In this document: positions 12,501 to 26,927 of the stretch, one piece after another
How positions within the stretch are numbered: the stretch's first letter is position 1
Layout: each line of letters opens with the position of its first letter
Assembly (NCBI RefSeq): GCF_019175285.1
Contig: NC_056527.1
Coordinates: 121,572,382-121,636,381 of the forward strand
Source of the DNA: Sceloporus undulatus
Taxonomy: Eukaryota; Chordata; Lepidosauria; Squamata; Phrynosomatidae
Direction of reading: 5' to 3'
Length of the DNA stretch: 64,000 bases
Notes under the pieces: model-generated
Databases searched by the model: none
Told to the model about the DNA's origin: nothing
Seen by the model: the letters and a program-made list of their open reading frames with translations, nothing else
Translations under genes and position numbers: made by a program

Positions 12501-13508
12501 GCCTGCTGCCAACTATTTATGAGTGACTAGTCTGGGCTTACCTCTCTCTAAAAGAGAGAGTGATTTCCTATGAAGGGACAGGATTGCTGCTCTAGCGCAC
12601 TCTCAAAATAATATTTGGAAGTAGACTTAAGTCTACAAAAGTTTATGCTGCCAACTTCTTTCTTTCAATGAGTCTCAAAGGTGCTACAAGATCTCTCTAC
12701 ATACTCAGCAATCAGAAGTCTGGGATGCCAGGTCCAGATGCACCAAGATATCCATGCCGCAAAAGGGAGTGATATTCCTATGGGGCTGTGTTTTGATTTT
12801 GGATTTCTTCGTTCCCCAACCACTACCCACCCCATACTTTCCAAGGAAAAGCTTACCTCCTCAGCTACTAGCAACCCACACAGGATCAGCTTGTCGACGG
12901 CAGCCTGGCAATAGGAATACACAGACTCACAAGGCTGGGAGAAAGCAAAGAAATAAATACTCCTTACAAGTTGGAAAGGGCTTTGCCATCTATACCAAGA
13001 TGCACAGCTGGGTCACAGCCCTCATCTGTCCTGGCAGGCATGCTGGTATTCAAATGTACCAGATGGCATTTCTAAAATGTGCCAACGACAACGCCATCTC
13101 CCCAATTGCCACCACCGCTAACCCCTACTTCCAGCAGGCCCACCCAGTCCATTTTCAATCATGACATTTTTTATTGTATATGTGCTCTTATGAACATATC
13201 TTTTTAAAATATCTTTATTCAAAATAACCAAACACACAAACACACAAGAAGAATTACATTCACATCTAAATCGTCATAAAAACATATAAGCATTCTCTTC
13301 CCTACTTATAACCTCATTCTAACCCCATTTAAAATATAATCATTCAACCATTAAAATCGTAAGATTCTGTTTGATCGTATGAGTGCGTTTTAACGGTTTT
13401 ATAGCATTGCACTTGAACTGTGGGTTTATGTGATTTTAATTGTGTTTTCTATTTTAACATGCTGTATCCTGCTGCCTCGGGCCTTGAGGAGAAGTAGGAA
13501 AGAAAGAA

Positions 13509-13549
<41 letters not shown>

Positions 13550-16500
13550 AATCCTCCTCCTCAATTTGAAAATTTACCAGGCTATGTTGATTTGATTTTT
13601 GCCCATTGATTACTAAAATTCTCTCTAAGAATTTAGGAAACAGGGAGGCATTGCTCATATATTTGGCAAATAGATAAAAACCAGCAGCGCCAGGAGGTGA
13701 GATTAATTTAACCCACAGCAAAATGCGGCAATGATAGGCAGCTGCCTTACCATCGCCGCCTTGAGTCCCTATATTGGGAGAAAGGAGGAATATAAGAAAA
13801 CAACAACAACAACAACAACCACATATTACAACAGGTAAAGGGGGGATTTGGGGCCAGAATACCCAAGGTGTGTATGTGTGTTAGTCTGGAGTATTCTGGC
13901 AAGTTCAGGCAAATCCCAAGACTGGCCTACCTGGCCTTTCTAGTCTTCTGGTGATACACTTTCAAAATTGCAGGTTAGAAGAGAAAGGTGGGCACCTTAC
14001 CTGGCACAGGAGGAAATCTCTTTGCAAGAGCTGGGCCAGCAAGAAGGTCTTGTTATGGAGTTCCTCCTGGACCAGCAACACATCCCTGAGCTGCTCAGGG
14101 CTTCCAAGGAAAGGGAGAAGTTCCATCAGGAGGGCATTGATGGCACAGCCTGCAAAGGGCAACAAGCAGACCCACCCTGCATTCAGGGCAAGAGGCTCCC
14201 GAGATGAACAGACAGTACAACAACATCCCAATTCCACCAAACAGTGATACCTTTATTGAGCCAACCAAATTGCACAAAATACATGATGCAAGCTCCCAGA
14301 GCTCTGCTGGCTTCATCATCAAGCAAAAGTATTAAAAATCATACAGGATAAAGCTTTCCAAATGCAGCACCACAGAGACTTCCTGAGCAATTCAATAGTC
14401 TCTGCCCAAGAAGGGGGTGGGTAGCTTTCCCACAGGTTAGAAGTAACCTGGATCTCAAAAGAGGTTTCTTTTTGTGTGGCTAATGGAATTCAAATTTTAC
14501 TCCTTGGACTTTAATACATGCATATATAATTTTACTGACTTATTTCCTGACTCTGTTGCTTGGTTATTATAGTGGTTATAACAGCATGATCCCACTGTAA
14601 CTGACATGGCTTTGTAGTTCCATGAAGAACTTAGAATTCTCTGCTAGTCCACTCCCCTGAACTACAAGATTAGAGCGCTCTGCCACAGAATTCAAATTCA
14701 TTGTTGCTGTTGTGTGCCTTCAAGTCATTTTGGACTTATGGCGACCCTATCACAGGGTTTTCTTGACAAGATTTGTTCAGAGGAGGTTTGCCGCTGCCTT
14801 CCCCAAAACTGAGAGAAGGTCACCCAGTAGGTTTCACGGCCGAGCTGGGAATCGAACCCACACTCCAACCATCACACTATTCCAGCTTTTCACCAATTCC
14901 AAGATTTCCTAAGATGGAGCCACAGCAGTTAAAGCTTTATCAAAGCACTATAACTGTGCAATGTGAATACAAACCAGCCTTGTAGAAAAGTGCGGGTCTG
15001 ATTGAATTCTAGTCCAGATACTGCAGACAGTTGAATCCACTAGCCACAGCTTTGCAAACATCACCCCCATGCCTCTCTCACCCCTTGACCAACAGCATAC
15101 AAGACCTCTTGACCAAAGTTTGTGAACCTCGGCACTCACCCGCCAGAGATTCCTGGATGAAGACAGGGAGGAGGGCGGCACTGTGTTGGCTCAGCTCTGT
15201 AACGGCTGCCTCTGTCTTTTTGGGGGTCACTAGCACATCCCCCACTGAGAGGTGTTGGATGGTGATGCAGTGTCGCAGCAAAAGGAGAGCATGCCTCACT
15301 ACATTGCGCACCTGCCCCGAGAAACCCACATCGTAATAATGCAGCAAGATCTCCTCTGTGAGCCAGGCAAAGTCCTGCATCAGTCGGGAAAGGAGGACTC
15401 CCTGGACAGAGAGGTGCAGAAAAGCCAGGAAAATACAGAGTGGGCTATTAGTGGATTTAAAAAAAAAAGGAATAAAAATCCTCAAATTCAAAATCCCCTT
15501 CGATGCAGAAAACATTTTTGCACAAAACCTTTATTTTTTGGGCAGAAATTTTATTTTCTGCACAGGAAACGCTGCTTGCATTCACAAAACTCATTTTGTG
15601 GCATGCTCATTTTCTGCATGGAAAACCATGTTCTCTGCACAGAGAACTTGTTTTCTGCATAGAAAATGCCATCTTCTGGGCACCCCTCCCACAAACCCCA
15701 CACATATTTTTCACACAGCTAAGTCCTGAATGATGAAGATTCTCTATGTCGGGGGGGTTTCCGGCTACTCCAGAAACCCAGTTCTGATCATTTTTAAATA
15801 CATTCTTTCCACTGCTCCTTCCCACACTTTTTCTCATCCTTACCTCTTGGTGTTTGTGCAGCAGAAGGGCAGCCATAACCTCCGCAGCCATGATGGCAGA
15901 GCAAGACACGCCAGCTAAGAGAGAAAGGTCAGCGTTAGCTGCTGATGCCTAAGTGTTCATCAACATTTGCCAGAATGCACAGGGCAGTCCCTGGAGTATC
16001 CTGGCCCCAAATCCTCCTTTTACCTGCTGCAGGTTTTCAAAGGGCTGCTGCCTCCCAATGCAGATCCAATGCAAGCTGGTCCAGTGCTATGGGTGCAGAT
16101 CACTCTGGGCATCTCATTCTGACCTCAGAGTGAGTCACGCCGGTGCAAAACTTTTATTTTCTGCATTGAAATGTTTATTTTTGCACAGGAAATGCTGTTT
16201 GCATTTTGTGAAATGTTCATTTTCTGCATAGAAAATGATGTTCTCTACACCAAGAACTTGTTGTCTTCTGTTCAGAAAATGCCATGTTCAGGGCATCCCC
16301 TACACACAAACCACCCACATATTTGGTTTTTTGTGGGTTTTTCGGGCTATGTGGCCATGTTCTAGAAGATTTTCTTCCTGACGTTTTGCCAGCATCTGTG
16401 GATGGCATTTCTTTGAAGATGCCAGCCACAGATCCTGGCGAAACATCAGGAAGAAAATCTTCTAGAACATGGCCACATAGCCCGAAAAACCCACAAAAAG

Positions 16501-19500
16501 CCTTCGACTTCACACCCACATATTTGTTCACACAAAATTAAGTCCTGAATGGTGAAGATTCCCCCCCAATAAGTTAATGGAGCGCAAAGCACTTTTGTAC
16601 TTTGGACTCATTTTGCAGCAAGCAAAGTGAGCTGAGGACAAAGAGGGAAGCGGGAGAAGGAGAGCGAGAGACCCAGCAAGACGTTTCAAAAGTAGCCGAA
16701 AAAGTGGGATGGCAGAGGACTAACCAAGACTGTTCCTGCCTAATAGGGACAGTTGGAGGCTATGGGGCATGATAGAAGCAATAGTTCCTACAGCTGGAAG
16801 GTACGGGATTAAGGAAGATTGCAGTACTGTATCTCAAAGTAGCCTGCAAAGCCTGAGTTCTCCAAGCCCACAGAATCAGAACCGCAGCTTGCTGAGCCCA
16901 CCTGCCTACAGGGGAAAGAAAATGCTAAGCCCAGCGGCCACATCTGGCTTGGAGGAAGGGATGGGGGATCAGATGGCTCCCCCGAGCAAAGGGAAAATGG
17001 AAGCCCTGAGCTAGAGGAAGATGAAAGCCAAGCACTCACTCCCCAGCGGAGAGCAACATGAAAGACTTGCTCCCTCCCTGGGAAGGTTCAGAGCTCCATT
17101 GCTCTCAGCCTTTCATTCCTAGCTGTCTACATAGTCCTCTTTTCACCTGGATTCCCCCCAAAAGACAGAACCAGAGGAAGGGGGCAGCAGGCAAGGGAGG
17201 GCACCCAGCTTCAAAAAGGGATCAGTGGCAGAGCCCCTCCGGCTGCTCCTCACATTTAGGAAACGGTGGCGGCAGTGGCAGCAGCAGAGCGTTCAGTGAC
17301 AACCTGCAACTCTCTTTTGCTCAAAGGTCACCAGCAAAAAGAGTCAAAAACAAAAGCCAAATTGTGCGTTTGTGTTGTGTTCTTTCTGATAGGAGTCGAA
17401 AGGGAATTTGCCTCTCCTGTTCTTGCAAAGTTTGCTGTCTCTGCGCAGCAACATCAAACCTTACTCATTGCTTTAGATGCGTGGTACAATGCTGTGGCCT
17501 AGGAGCATGAATGTGCCTTTGCTGTTTAGAGACTAAACTGCTTAAGTTGCTGAAGACATTGCTTGCATTGGGTCAGTTTCTACCCTTTGCTTCCCTTTAC
17601 AAGTGAAACTCAGGCTTTTCCTAGGCAAAGTTTTCTTCTTCCCAGGTCATAAAAGAGAGAGGGAGGAAGAACATACGTGTGTGAGCCATTTTCAGAAAGT
17701 CACGCAGCCGATGCATTAGCACAGACAGCACAGTTCAGGAACGATATTAAAATAGCGGATAATTGGAAAGTTACATTCACACTTGAGAGAACAGCAATAA
17801 ACGGAGGGGGGAAAACACACCTTGACATATGAGCCACATCTTTTATGCAACTTGGGAGGCTGCGGCTGTGTGGAATTAAATAAACCAAAGGCGATTTGCT
17901 TCTTGGTGGAATTTATCTGCGATTTGTTTGGTAAGGTGGAAGGCAGTAGGAAACATTGGTACAGGAGGATTAGCTCCAAACGAAATGAATCCACGGTTGT
18001 GAGTTTGCAAGAATTGAGGTGAACTGCTGATAACAGGAGGATTTGAGATCTTTCCTTTGCAAGGTTGCCATAGGTTGCAGCCCAGTCAATGGCACATAAT
18101 ACAAAGTTCAAGGCAATAGGAAAGGAAGAATACCACGATATAAATGGACTGACTCAGTCAACGCCATGTCCTCGAATTTGGAAGACCTGAGCAGGGCTGT
18201 TCTCAGCAGGATCTATTGGACGTTTCTCATTCATAAGGACACCATAAAGTCAAAGTCTTCTTGATGGCATGTAACAACAACACCATTATAGTTGCTCATC
18301 CCTGTCTTAGCACTCATTTCAGATTCTGTTGCTTAATATGTCTTTGATTCATCTCTGCTTTTCCCAATACAGCTCTTTTTAGTTCAGAGTTGTTATTAAC
18401 TGCCCTTGAGTCAACCTCAACTCATGGCGACTCTATGGAGGAGACATCTCCAAGACCCCCTTGTCTTGGAGGTATCTGCTCTTTGCACTTTAGGATCTTG
18501 TCCATTTCTTTCATAGCTGTCCTTCCCAATCCCAGCCTTCTTCTAATTTCTTGACGGTGGTATTCATTCTGGGCATAAACTGTCACTGACATTTTATCTA
18601 GGGTTCATGTACATAGATACTAGGTTTCATCTAGTTCAGCAGTTCTCAACCTGTGGGTTGGGGGTCAAACGACCCTTTCACAGGGGTTGCCTAAGACCAT
18701 CAGAAAACATATATTTCCAATGGTCTTAGGAACCGAGACATCATAATTTGATGGTTGGGGGTCATCACAACATGAGGAACTGTATTAAAGGGTCGCGGCA
18801 TTAAGAAGGATGAGAACCACTGATCTAGTTGTATCTGATGAAGTGGAAGGAGTCCATTAAAGCTATACTGAAATATACAGGTTGAGTCTTCGTTGTCTGA
18901 AATGCTTGGGACCAGAAGTCCAAACAGGGCCCACTCCGACCACTTCTGCCTCCCGCTCTCAGTGCCAAAGCCACATCTGCAGCTCTTGCCGTTTCCTCAA
19001 CCAGCCTGACAGAGCAAGAAACAAACAGCTTGCCCGTGGGCGTCTGTCTGCAGGATGTCCGTGGTCCTGACAAAGAAGCGGCCTCCTTCTCTTTGCCTCC
19101 GAAACGCAGACAGGGCCCCAGATGGTGCATCAGCCAAATGAGCAGCGCACACAGCCAGCAGCCACATGCACCATGAACGGCACAACAAAAAGACACTGGA
19201 GACAAAATGTGCCAGGGCCGGGGTTAAGCAGGGAACCCCCTCCCTACACACTACTGTTTGTAAAGTGATTGTGTATGTGAGTGTGAGAGAGAAATTAACT
19301 ACCGTTGGCCCTTCATTTTCACGGGGGATCCGTTCTGGATCACCCCACAAATACAGAGGCTCATGCATATTCAAGCCCCATAGGCTTGAGTGGGGTGTGC
19401 GCACCATTGAATGGTCAGATCCATGAGTTAGGAGCGGTGACTGTACATCCTTCTGGGATCTAGGACAAACTTGGGAGAAGCACTGTTGGTTTGCTTTTTA

Positions 19501-22500
19501 ATCACACACATACACAAACATTTATATACGTATATAAATTTTAGGTACGTACAGAAACAGCACTTCTGACAAGTTTGCTCTGGATCCCAGAAGAATGCGG
19601 TTAATCGTGTTTTTGTTTTTTTCCTCAGAGTGATTAACGGAATTTTATAAACGAATTAACAAAACGCTTTGGCTTCTGCTTTGTTCACTCATTAAAAATA
19701 AGAGTGAGCTGATCCAAGTTGGCAGCTTAGAACGCTACTTTGAATGGGCTGTTAAACATGATGGAATACAGGCACAAAAACACATATGGAGACAGAGGCC
19801 TGAACCTGTTTAAATGGTAAATCGTTGCACCTGGAGGTTCCCAGAAGAGGTCATTTCCCCGCATTTTGGAGCCATGACATTTCCAGGACAGACCATTTCC
19901 CCTCCTTTTGCTTTTGGGTCTAGATAGTCGGAAACAATCGAGGGTTACAAAAAAAGTTTGGTCACTTTGCCTTCTCCTCCCTTCACCTTGGCCATTTACC
20001 TCTTCTCTCATACATTATAAATCAAGCAAGATTTACCAGCCTAGGAATTTCCACTGACATCCTTCCAAAAGTTATGCATCCGCTCCGGACAAAGAAAGCA
20101 CCTACCGATCAAAGAGTGCAGGCTCAGGTTGTCAACCAAGATTTCTTGCTTGGCTCCTTCGCCCTGGAAGCCTGTTGGCCAACGCTGCAGCTTCTCACAA
20201 TCCATCTTGCTGGGACTAACAGGACAGGGAAAGACGGGTAAGTAAGGGACCCGTTTTAAAATTAGCATTGCAAGTACAGTGGACCCTTGTTATATGCTGG
20301 GGTTTGGTCCCAAGATCCCCCGTGTATAACAAAATCCGTGTATGCTCAAGTCCCGTTAAATATAATGACATAGCAAAATGGTGTCCCTTCTAAAAAATGG
20401 AAGGTTTGATATTTGAAATTTATACTCTTTTTGAACATTTTCAAACCGTGTATGCTTGAATCTATGTATAAAAAATCCGTGTATAAGAAGGGCTGATTGT
20501 ATTGCATTCCCCACCACCAGAATTTAATACAGGGAGAGATTTGAATTTGGTCCTCGTCCAGCACTTTAACCTCTATACACAAAAATCCTGGAAAAGATCC
20601 AGAGGCATAGTGGTTTGAGCATTGGTATTCAATGCCCAGCTCAGCCATGAAACCCACTGGGTGACCTTGGGCAAGTCACACTCTCTCAGCCTCAGGAAAG
20701 GCAATGGCAAACCTCCTCTGAACAAACCTTGCCAAGAAAGCCCCAGAATAGGTTCACCCTAAGTTGGAAATGACTTGAAAGTACAAAACAACACTAGCAG
20801 TGTGGAGTAATCATAAATGTACAAATGCCAAATATAAGACAAAAGTTTAAATTTAAGTCAACCTAGATTTTTGAGGTTGATATTTTTTACTAAAAATTCT
20901 AGACTTTTGCACAAGTAACCGCCTAATTCTTTGGAACTAACCAGTTGCAAAAAGGGCTAATAGTTGCCTCATCTTCATTCTTCAAGGACAAAGTCCGCAG
21001 AATTGCTTCCTGATAAACCCAGCTTCTAAAAATAATTTCAGTTTTCTTGGAAGAGTAATACTGAAAGTGAAATTTGGCTTCAACATCGATTAACATTTGC
21101 AGTCATGGGATAATAGGCCACTGCAATTCCAGAGCATTGTTACCTTTTGCCAAGTATTTCTGGTAGGAGAAGTTCCTTCAAGTGTCTTCCGATGCATTTC
21201 TTTCCGGAGAGGTTGTTGGTGGCATACTCCTAGGACGAAAGGAATCTAAGTAGGTTTAAAAAGGTGTCACCCATTCCAACAGAATAGCAATTCTGGGCTT
21301 CCACTCCCAGAAACCTCACACAGATTAGCTAATAATCAAGGATTCTGGGAGCTGAAGTTGAAAACTTGTGGAGGACCAAATGTTGAGATCGACTGCTGTA
21401 GAGTAAGGACACGAATAGTGCAGCTCTCTGATGTCATTAGACTGCAGCTCCCATTAGCCCCAGTCAACAAAGCCAAGGATGAAGAATACTGGGAGCTGCA
21501 GTCCAAGAGATTCCGGAGGGCCATACAATACCCGCCCTTGCTGAGAGATTAAAGCGCATGGAAAATATCCTACTAATAAAGTAAAAATGGCAAGTAATTG
21601 CATGAATGATTATCACACGCAATTGCACAAATAAAATGATATTGGAAATGCATTGTCGCTGAAATCCTGAAAGTAAAAAGGTGCGCGTTAATGCTTCTTC
21701 GTGACTACTTTAATCGCGAGTTTTCAGGGATATTCATGGGATAAACTCCCGATCTCCTTTGTGTGATAAACTCCTATGATTCTATGAATTCTGAAGTGGA
21801 AAACCTCCATACTTGCAAAGAGACAGGTTGAGCAAAATCAATCCGGACGCAGCCCAGTCGGCGATATACGGCTCGGCAGACGGTCCAGAGGGACGTCCAG
21901 AGACTAATCGTCTGAGCAGGACTCTGGCAAAACAAAATGAGCATTAAAGGTGTTGAGCGTCGCTGGAGGGAGCTTACTCTGTCTTAATTTAGTCTGTCTG
22001 CAGAGCCAAAGGTGGAGAAATGGACTGCGCTGCTTTCGGCCGTGGGTGGGCAAACACCTTTTAAAATGTTCCTGTTAAAAAAAAACCAAGAGCAAATCTG
22101 CCCTCCCTATTAAATACAATCTTTTTTCAAATGTATGAGTTTACTTCCAGAAAAAAACAAGACAAAAGGAGAGGCAGAAATAGACCACCGCAACACAAAA
22201 AGATGGCATTGCATTTTGGAAAAACTCTGGTGCTACCATCAGTCGTTCAGCCCAGTCTAAATATATTTTTCTTCCCTCGCTTGCAAGCAAACCATTCTAG
22301 ATTTTCCATATCTAAAATATCAGTGATTCAGTACTAATTTTTTGCAACACGTTGATGAAACTCCAGGGTTCACAGAAGTCAAATGAATTTACAAAAATGA
22401 ATGGTTACCATACCTCAATAAACATCTCAGGCTCATTCTCCCCTTTGAGAAACTTAAACTTTGTATTATTCATTTTTCCCCACTGTTTGCTGCTTCAATT

Positions 22501-25500
22501 TATATTGTGAGCTGCCTTGGGCCCCATATGGGAAGAAAGCCAGATTATAAATTAAATAAATATGTAATAATACGTGAATAGAGAAATGCATACAAATAAA
22601 CTTTATACTTGGTTATTCATTTTCCATTTCATATCAGACACCTCCAGCATGAGAAAAGACCTATTTCCTCAGCATTTGCACATCTAGGCTATCACCATTC
22701 CCAATACTGATCACAGGATGGGTACAAGGTATTTATGATGTATATTTGCATCGTATGAATAAAAACTCATGTAGAAGAGGATCAGAGATTCTAGCCTAGG
22801 CTCATTCCTTGGTGTGTGCATTTTGTTGTTGTTGTTGTTGCTGCTGCTGCTGTGTACCTTCAACTCATTTCCAGTTTATGGCAATCCTAAAATGAATCTG
22901 TCACAGGGGGCTTTTTTTGACAAGATTTCTTCAGAGGAGGTTTGCCTTTTCCTTCCTCTGAGGAGGAGAAAGTGTGACTTGCTCAACATCAAGTTCTGGA
23001 GGCTCTATTTCAGAGAAAGGAACATGCAAACCACTTCTGAAGCTTCCTTTCCTAAGAAAATTGGAAATTCATGCGGCCACCATAAGTCGACAGGCCGCAC
23101 AATCCATCCATCACACTTGAATATTGGTAAGAAGGAACCATATGCCTATGGCAACAAATATGAAAACTCTGGCAACCTCCTGGCACATTTACCCCATCTG
23201 ATGCGGTGGGGGGGCATACAAAAATTTATTCTCAGACTTCATCTGGACCCGGCCACCACAGTTCTTACCTCTTGTCCCCTGTGACCCAAATCAGGAGCCA
23301 CATCATAGGAGACTCCAACCGGCACAACCAAAACATTGGGAATGGTGCCACTGTGGAAAGCATGGACTACCAGGCTCAGCCATTCCTTGCTGGAGGCAGA
23401 GAGCTGCAACACTCCAGAGAAGGTTTCTTCCAAGAAGATCAAGAGAGGCTGTCTGCTCTTCAGCAGTTCCTCAACATACTGTTGGGATAGAAGAAAAACA
23501 GACAAATGATGGCATCAGGCACAAGCATCCTTTTCCTGGGCTTCAGAAGAACCAAGTGAGGAAGCAGAGAAATATCCTTTAAAAATAATACTCTCTATAT
23601 ACAAAGCATTGACCCCAAAATACCTGAGTTGACTTATCCAGGGATCAATATAAGTACTGTACTTTAATTCTTATTAAAAAGGAGCCATCCCCAGGTGAAA
23701 GGCAAGAGTATCATCTGTCCTGGAAGCACTGACTCCCCTCTACTCTCTCATCCATCCAGCCTTTAGGATGAAAGCAAACAGTTATGTCTGCCAGAATTTT
23801 CTAAGTTCTTTGACATTGTTTTCCTTTGCTTCATCCTTTACATTCTTTGTTGCATCGGCTTCACCCTCGACTTATTCATGGGTCATATCAAAATCCATAA
23901 TTTTGGCCCCAAAACTTGCCCTTGACTCATACACGAGGTCAACTTATAGTCAAGTATATACGCTAATTAAGCCACATTATTTTTTTATTTACATTCAAAT
24001 GGGATCTCAGTTGCATACAATAATATTCCAGTTAAGATGGCATTGTGGCATCTTAGCTCAGGACAACACCAACAACATCTTGACAAAATGCAGGTTGGCG
24101 ACTAACACAGTCATATGTCTTTTGTTTTTTTGTGGGTTTTTCGGGCTATATGGCCATGTTCTAGAAGAGTTTGTTTCAGAGATCTTCTCTGAAGATGCCA
24201 GCCACAGGGGCTGGCAAAACATCAGAAACAAACTCTTCTAGAACATGGCCACACAGCCCAAAAACACCCACAAAAAACTATGGGTGCCGGCCATGAAAGC
24301 CTTCGACTTCACATATTTCTCTCCCACCCCCCGTCTCCAAATTTTGCACTAAATAAGTCCCAAATTAAAAATAGTCCCCAAAGCCTTTTGTAGTTTTCAA
24401 AGACTTTCGTACAGCGGGGTGAAAATTCCTAAAATTTCTCACTGCTTCCTTCAAAAACAAAATAAGCAAAGAATTTCATCTCCATCTAAGGGCCTGGTCT
24501 AAACTAGAGGAGGGCATTAGCCATGGCAGCTGAATTCCATTTTCAGAAGCAGTACATTTGCAGGGTCAGGTTCATCCCTTTCTGGTTGCCTCCCAGAGAC
24601 ATCTCAACAGCTGCTTTTTGAGTACGAGTTGGACTTTCCCTCCAGCGTTGTATTACACCCAGCTCTGGGAGCAAGCCTTCATCACTTAATGGCCAAGCAA
24701 ATGGGAAGGAAAACACCTGATCCATTAAACTGAAGTGATGGAGAACTTGCAACAACACACGCAACCCGGGGAGCCCACCAATGCACAGCTGAGATGGAGC
24801 AGCCTGTTGCCACATGGAAGCTGCCAACATCCGCGAGGCTCTGAAGCGCAGCGGAAGTCTTGGCTGCTGCTAATGCTGTGAGTGGGTAGCTCTGTTTGTG
24901 CAGCTTTCTCCAAGGTGTCTGGCAGAGAAGGAGGAAATTATAACCACAATTTACAAATGCAATTATCATTTTCTGGCTGAGGCAGAGAGCCTCGTCGGGG
25001 CTCCAGGTCCGCTTCCCCCAGTCAAAGCAAAAAGGATCAAGCTGTCTTTTTATGCTTCGCCGAAGAAGGCAACGCATGAAAAACAGCACCGGATGCTTGG
25101 ACAAGAGGCAAACTGGAGGGAAGGCGAGCGCTTTCTTTCTCTGCCTGCTTCCTGATGAATGCCCCGGCCATCAAGACAAAGTGTGCATCTATCCTGGCTT
25201 TTTCTTCTTAACTTTTTTTTAATGTGTGGAAAGAAGAGAAAGGAAATGTGGAGAAACATGACAGAGTCATAAATGGAGGGCAATGGTGTCTAGATGGGAA
25301 AGTGATCTTGTAGCACCTTTGAGACTAACTGAAAGAAAGAAATTGGCCACATAGATGGGAAAGTGTTGCCCATGGGCTGCATGCAGTCCTCAGGACTCTG
25401 CAATATGTGTGTGTGTGTGTGTGGACTTTTCCCCTTCCCCAAATGCCCGCTGGAGAGCTAACCACCTATTTGGCCATGTCTTTACACACACAAATCCAAC

Positions 25501-26884
25501 TAAATTTAAGCCCAGGAGGAATTTATGCCCAGAGTAGAAGGACAGGCCTGGGAAGAGCCAACCGATCCAAGACTTTAGAATGAGGAGCTAAGGGAGAAAG
25601 GATATAAAAGTGAGGCTGGTCTGTTAAACAGTCAAATAGGGCCAGGCAGAAATAGAGGAAGAACCCAGGGCAGACAGGAATGGATTCAATCCGGAGAAGA
25701 TCACATGGGATAGAGCCACAGGCAATCGCCCAAGCCATTATATTCTCCATCACCATGTACAGATAGATGTGAGAGCTGGATAGTGAAGAAAGCCAAATAA
25801 AACATTTGAGATGTGGTGCTGGAGAAGAAGACTGAGAATACCTTGGACAGCCAAGAAAACAAGCAAATGAGTCCTAGAACAGATCAAGCCTGGAAGCCAA
25901 GATGATGAAACTGAAGCTGTCCTATGTTGGCCATATCATGAGAAGGCATGACTCAATGGAAAAGACCATAATGCTAGGAAAGGTGGAGGGATGTAGAAAA
26001 AGAGGAAGACCACATGCAAGATGGATGGACTCTATTAAGGAGGCCACGGGTGTGAATTTGCAGGACCTGGAGATGTCTCATCCACAGGGTCACCATGGAT
26101 TGGGGTCAACCTGAAGACATCCAACAACAGCAACAGGGGCAAGCAGGAATGGATTAAGCCCTGAGAAGGTCCTGAGTTGCTACAGAGGAGTAGCAGAGAC
26201 AAATCCATTCGCATGGGGGAGCCGGAGCTTTCGACATGGCTTGCATCCTTCATAAACCATGTCCTGAGAATTGTGAGCCTTCCCCAAGAGACAGGGAGAG
26301 AAAGCTGGAACAATTCCTAAGCAAATGGACAGAGAAGTGGAATTGCTGGGCCTTGTTCTCTCCTTTAGCAGCAAACCATGGAGCCAGCCCCAGCCTCTCT
26401 CAACCCCAAGGGAGCATCTGGCTGCGAAAGGAGAGATAAGCAGAGATTAGCCTCCAGTTTGCTCCGACTCTCCCTGAGGATGTGTTAGAGGTCTCCACCA
26501 TCCAGAGTCAGCCTCAGGGTCAAAGGAAATCTTGTCATGGATCTCCCACGATGCATCGCCTGAAGTCCTTTTCTTTACCTGAAACTACCATACATATAAA
26601 CACACACCTGGCTGGAAAGAGTTTACTAATGGATGGGAAAACCCTATGACAAACCTACCATGGGGTTTTCTTGGCAAGGTTTGTTCAGAAAAGGTTTGTC
26701 ATTGCCTTTCCCTGAGGCTGAGAGAGTGTGACTTGCAATAAAGATGTACTTAATGCCAACCCCCCCAAAAAACCCAATTTCACATTAAGAGTGCTGTACT
26801 TTCTGCATCTTCCTCTTGTTTCTTTTTTCTACAGATACTCATGTTTTTTGGCACTATCCATCATTAGTGCTATATAAATAAAGC

Positions 26885-26927
<43 letters not shown>

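Larger units (their letters stand above)
14001..15401 (-). other. GPAT2: GPAT2 exons 14-15: conserved C-terminal region
   Basis: Exon 14 (15401-15140) encodes GVLLSRLMQDFAWLTEEILL and the DVGFSGQ block. It then encodes SVGDVLVTP and ALLPVFIQESLAG. Exon 15 (14149-14001) encodes MELLPFLGSPEQLRDVLLVQ and QLLQRDFLLCQ. These match the mammalian GPAT2 C-terminal domain in order and spacing. The function of this part is not established. They are listed separately because they form the longest conserved coding stretch in the gene. Confidence 0.9.

Noticed and set aside
24543-25104. Minus-strand frames of 95 and 140 codons in GPAT2 intron 8
   Set aside because: They have no similarity to GPAT2, and flanking exons 8 and 9 join in frame without them.
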